Below are positions 4,585-5,399 of a DNA stretch of 5,399 bases, piece by piece; the first letter of the stretch is position 1, and each line of letters starts with the position of its first letter. The DNA is from Candidatus Bathyarchaeota archaeon (lineage in GTDB: Archaea > Thermoproteota > Bathyarchaeia > Bathyarchaeales > Bathycorpusculaceae), in the NCBI GenBank assembly GCA_030630585.1, contig DAOVMU010000112.1:1-5399 (forward strand), read 5' to 3'. Under the pieces are notes generated by a model. The model made no database searches. It was not told where the DNA came from and worked only from the letters and a program-made list of their open reading frames with translations. The position numbers were made by a program, and so were the translations under genes.

Positions 4585-5399
4585 CTTTCTACTTCCCCAA
4601 CAAGTTCGTCAATCAATGTTACGCCCTTCTCCATTATCTCTTTGGTCGCTTTTAACGATTCACCCTCAACAGTTAACCGTATAACTGGCTCAGTGCCGGA
4701 CATTCTAACCAGAATCCATCCATCTGCAACAGTCAGACGAACACCATCAACTGTCGAGACCTGTCTATAAGATGGAAAGATCGACTTCAAACCCTTCTCA
4801 ACTTTTTCCATGACCTTGTATTTAGTTTCATTCGTGCATGCAGCATTTTCCCTTAGAGTCTTGTAGTGAGGTGTCTCGGACACAAATTCCGACAACATTT
4901 TATCTTCATCTTCTAGCGCTTTCAATAGAAGTACAGATGAAAGTATCCCATCTGGACAATAATGAGTTTGCGGATGAATCCACGCTCCACAAGGCTCTCC
5001 GCCAAAGATAGCATGATGCTGCTTTATTGCTTCCGCAACGTAAACATCACCAACCCTTACTCTGACAACTTTTCCACCATATGCCTCGACTGCATTTTCA
5101 ACACACATCGATGCTTCAACATTCGTCACTACTACTCCACCAGATTTTCTCTTTACGACATACGCGGCATACGCAGCCAGAATCCGATCAAAATCTACGA
5201 AACATCCATCCTCATCGATGAAAGCCGCCCTGTCACCGTCGCCATCATAGGCTATTCCTACATCTGCCCCTAAATCCTTAACAATTCTACGCAGAGACAT
5301 CAAGGATTCAGCGTTCGGCTCAGAGATTCTAGCTGGGAAGAACCCGTCTGGCTGCGCATTTATCGCCATCGCCTCGCATCCTAAACTTCTAAGTGACGC
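4581..5399 (-). CDS. glmM: Phosphohexomutase, probable phosphoglucosamine mutase (partial, N-terminus off window)
   Basis: The visible part is 272 C-terminal residues of an alpha-D-phosphohexomutase (usual length about 450), so the phosphoserine loop lies off the right edge. In visible numbering, the frame opens with LGCEAMAINAQPDGFFP (6-22). It then shows the magnesium loop DGDGDR (52-57), the sugar-recognition loop GGEPCG (133-138) and the phosphate-binding loop RMSGTEP (232-238). The family interconverts hexose 6- and 1-phosphates. Glucosamine phosphate is the likely substrate because the gene overlaps glmU by ATGA, placing consecutive steps of UDP-GlcNAc synthesis together. Archaeal members are often promiscuous, so phosphomannomutase or phosphoglucomutase activity is possible. 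The sugar loop has Cys where bacterial GlmM and PMM/PGM usually have Ser (GEQSG, GEMSG). The in-frame ATG at 5369 is internal; ten further family-like codons precede it up to the edge. The family call is firm, the substrate moderately so. Confidence 0.88.
   Translation of the reverse strand, partial: ASLRSLGCEAMAINAQPDGFFPARISEPNAESLMSLRRIVKDLGADVGIAYDGDGDRAAFIDEDGCFVDFDRILAAYAAYVVKRKSGGVVVTNVEASMCVENAVEAYGGKVVRVRVGDVYVAEAIKQHHAIFGGEPCGAWIHPQTHYCPDGILSSVLLLKALEDEDKMLSEFVSETPHYKTLRENAACTNETKYKVMEKVEKGLKSIFPSYRQVSTVDGVRLTVADGWILVRMSGTEPVIRLTVEGESLKATKEIMEKGVTLIDELVGEVER

Noticed and set aside
4962..5273. A 103-codon plus-strand frame opposite the mutase
   Set aside because: It is antisense to conserved mutase motifs (DGDGDR, GGEPCG) and shows no family signature.

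Overview
The window looks archaeal, probably from the TACK side, and Bathyarchaeia-like is my best guess. The reasons are an archaeosine-type tRNA-guanine transglycosylase, a PAC2-family protein, a two-domain Sm-like protein of the SmAP3 type (known from crenarchaea and relatives), a fused nucleotidylyltransferase/left-handed beta-helix protein of the archaeal GlmU type, TATA-like boxes about 35-50 bases before start codons, and very short leaders. Base composition is moderately AT-rich. The lineage call is inference; the domain-level call is firm.

Layout. 1-1467 (minus): tgtA, 489 codons with the C-terminus off the left edge. 1468-1596: a short divergent intergenic region with one AT-rich core that reads as a TATA box on both strands. 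1597-1881 (plus): a small DUF5615/Mut7-C-like PIN-fold protein. 2033-2785 (plus): a PAC2-family (proteasome assembly chaperone-like) protein with its own TATA box. 2782-3207 (minus): an Lsm/SmAP3 protein whose stop codon overlaps the PAC2 stop tail to tail. 3304-4584 (minus): bifunctional GlmU-like protein. 4581-5399 (minus): C-terminal 272 residues of a phosphohexomutase, probably GlmM, with the N-terminus off the right edge.

How the genes work together. The mutase and GlmU genes overlap by ATGA and form a translationally coupled pair. Together they would turn glucosamine-6-phosphate into UDP-GlcNAc (mutase, N-acetylation, uridylylation), the sugar donor for surface glycans and N-glycosylation. 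The Lsm gene follows on the same strand after about 96 bases, with a weak promoter-like site of its own. The other genes are housekeeping functions in RNA modification (TgtA), RNA binding (SmAP3) and proteostasis (PAC2), plus one small possible nuclease toxin-like protein.

I see no mobile element, CRISPR array, rRNA or tRNA gene, and no clear new multi-gene system. The points most worth a second look are the HbYX-like C-terminus of the PAC2 protein, the shared bidirectional TATA element, the stop-on-stop convergent overlap, and the solitary PIN-like gene with a tiny reading frame in front of it. There is no gene-free stretch longer than about 150 bases.
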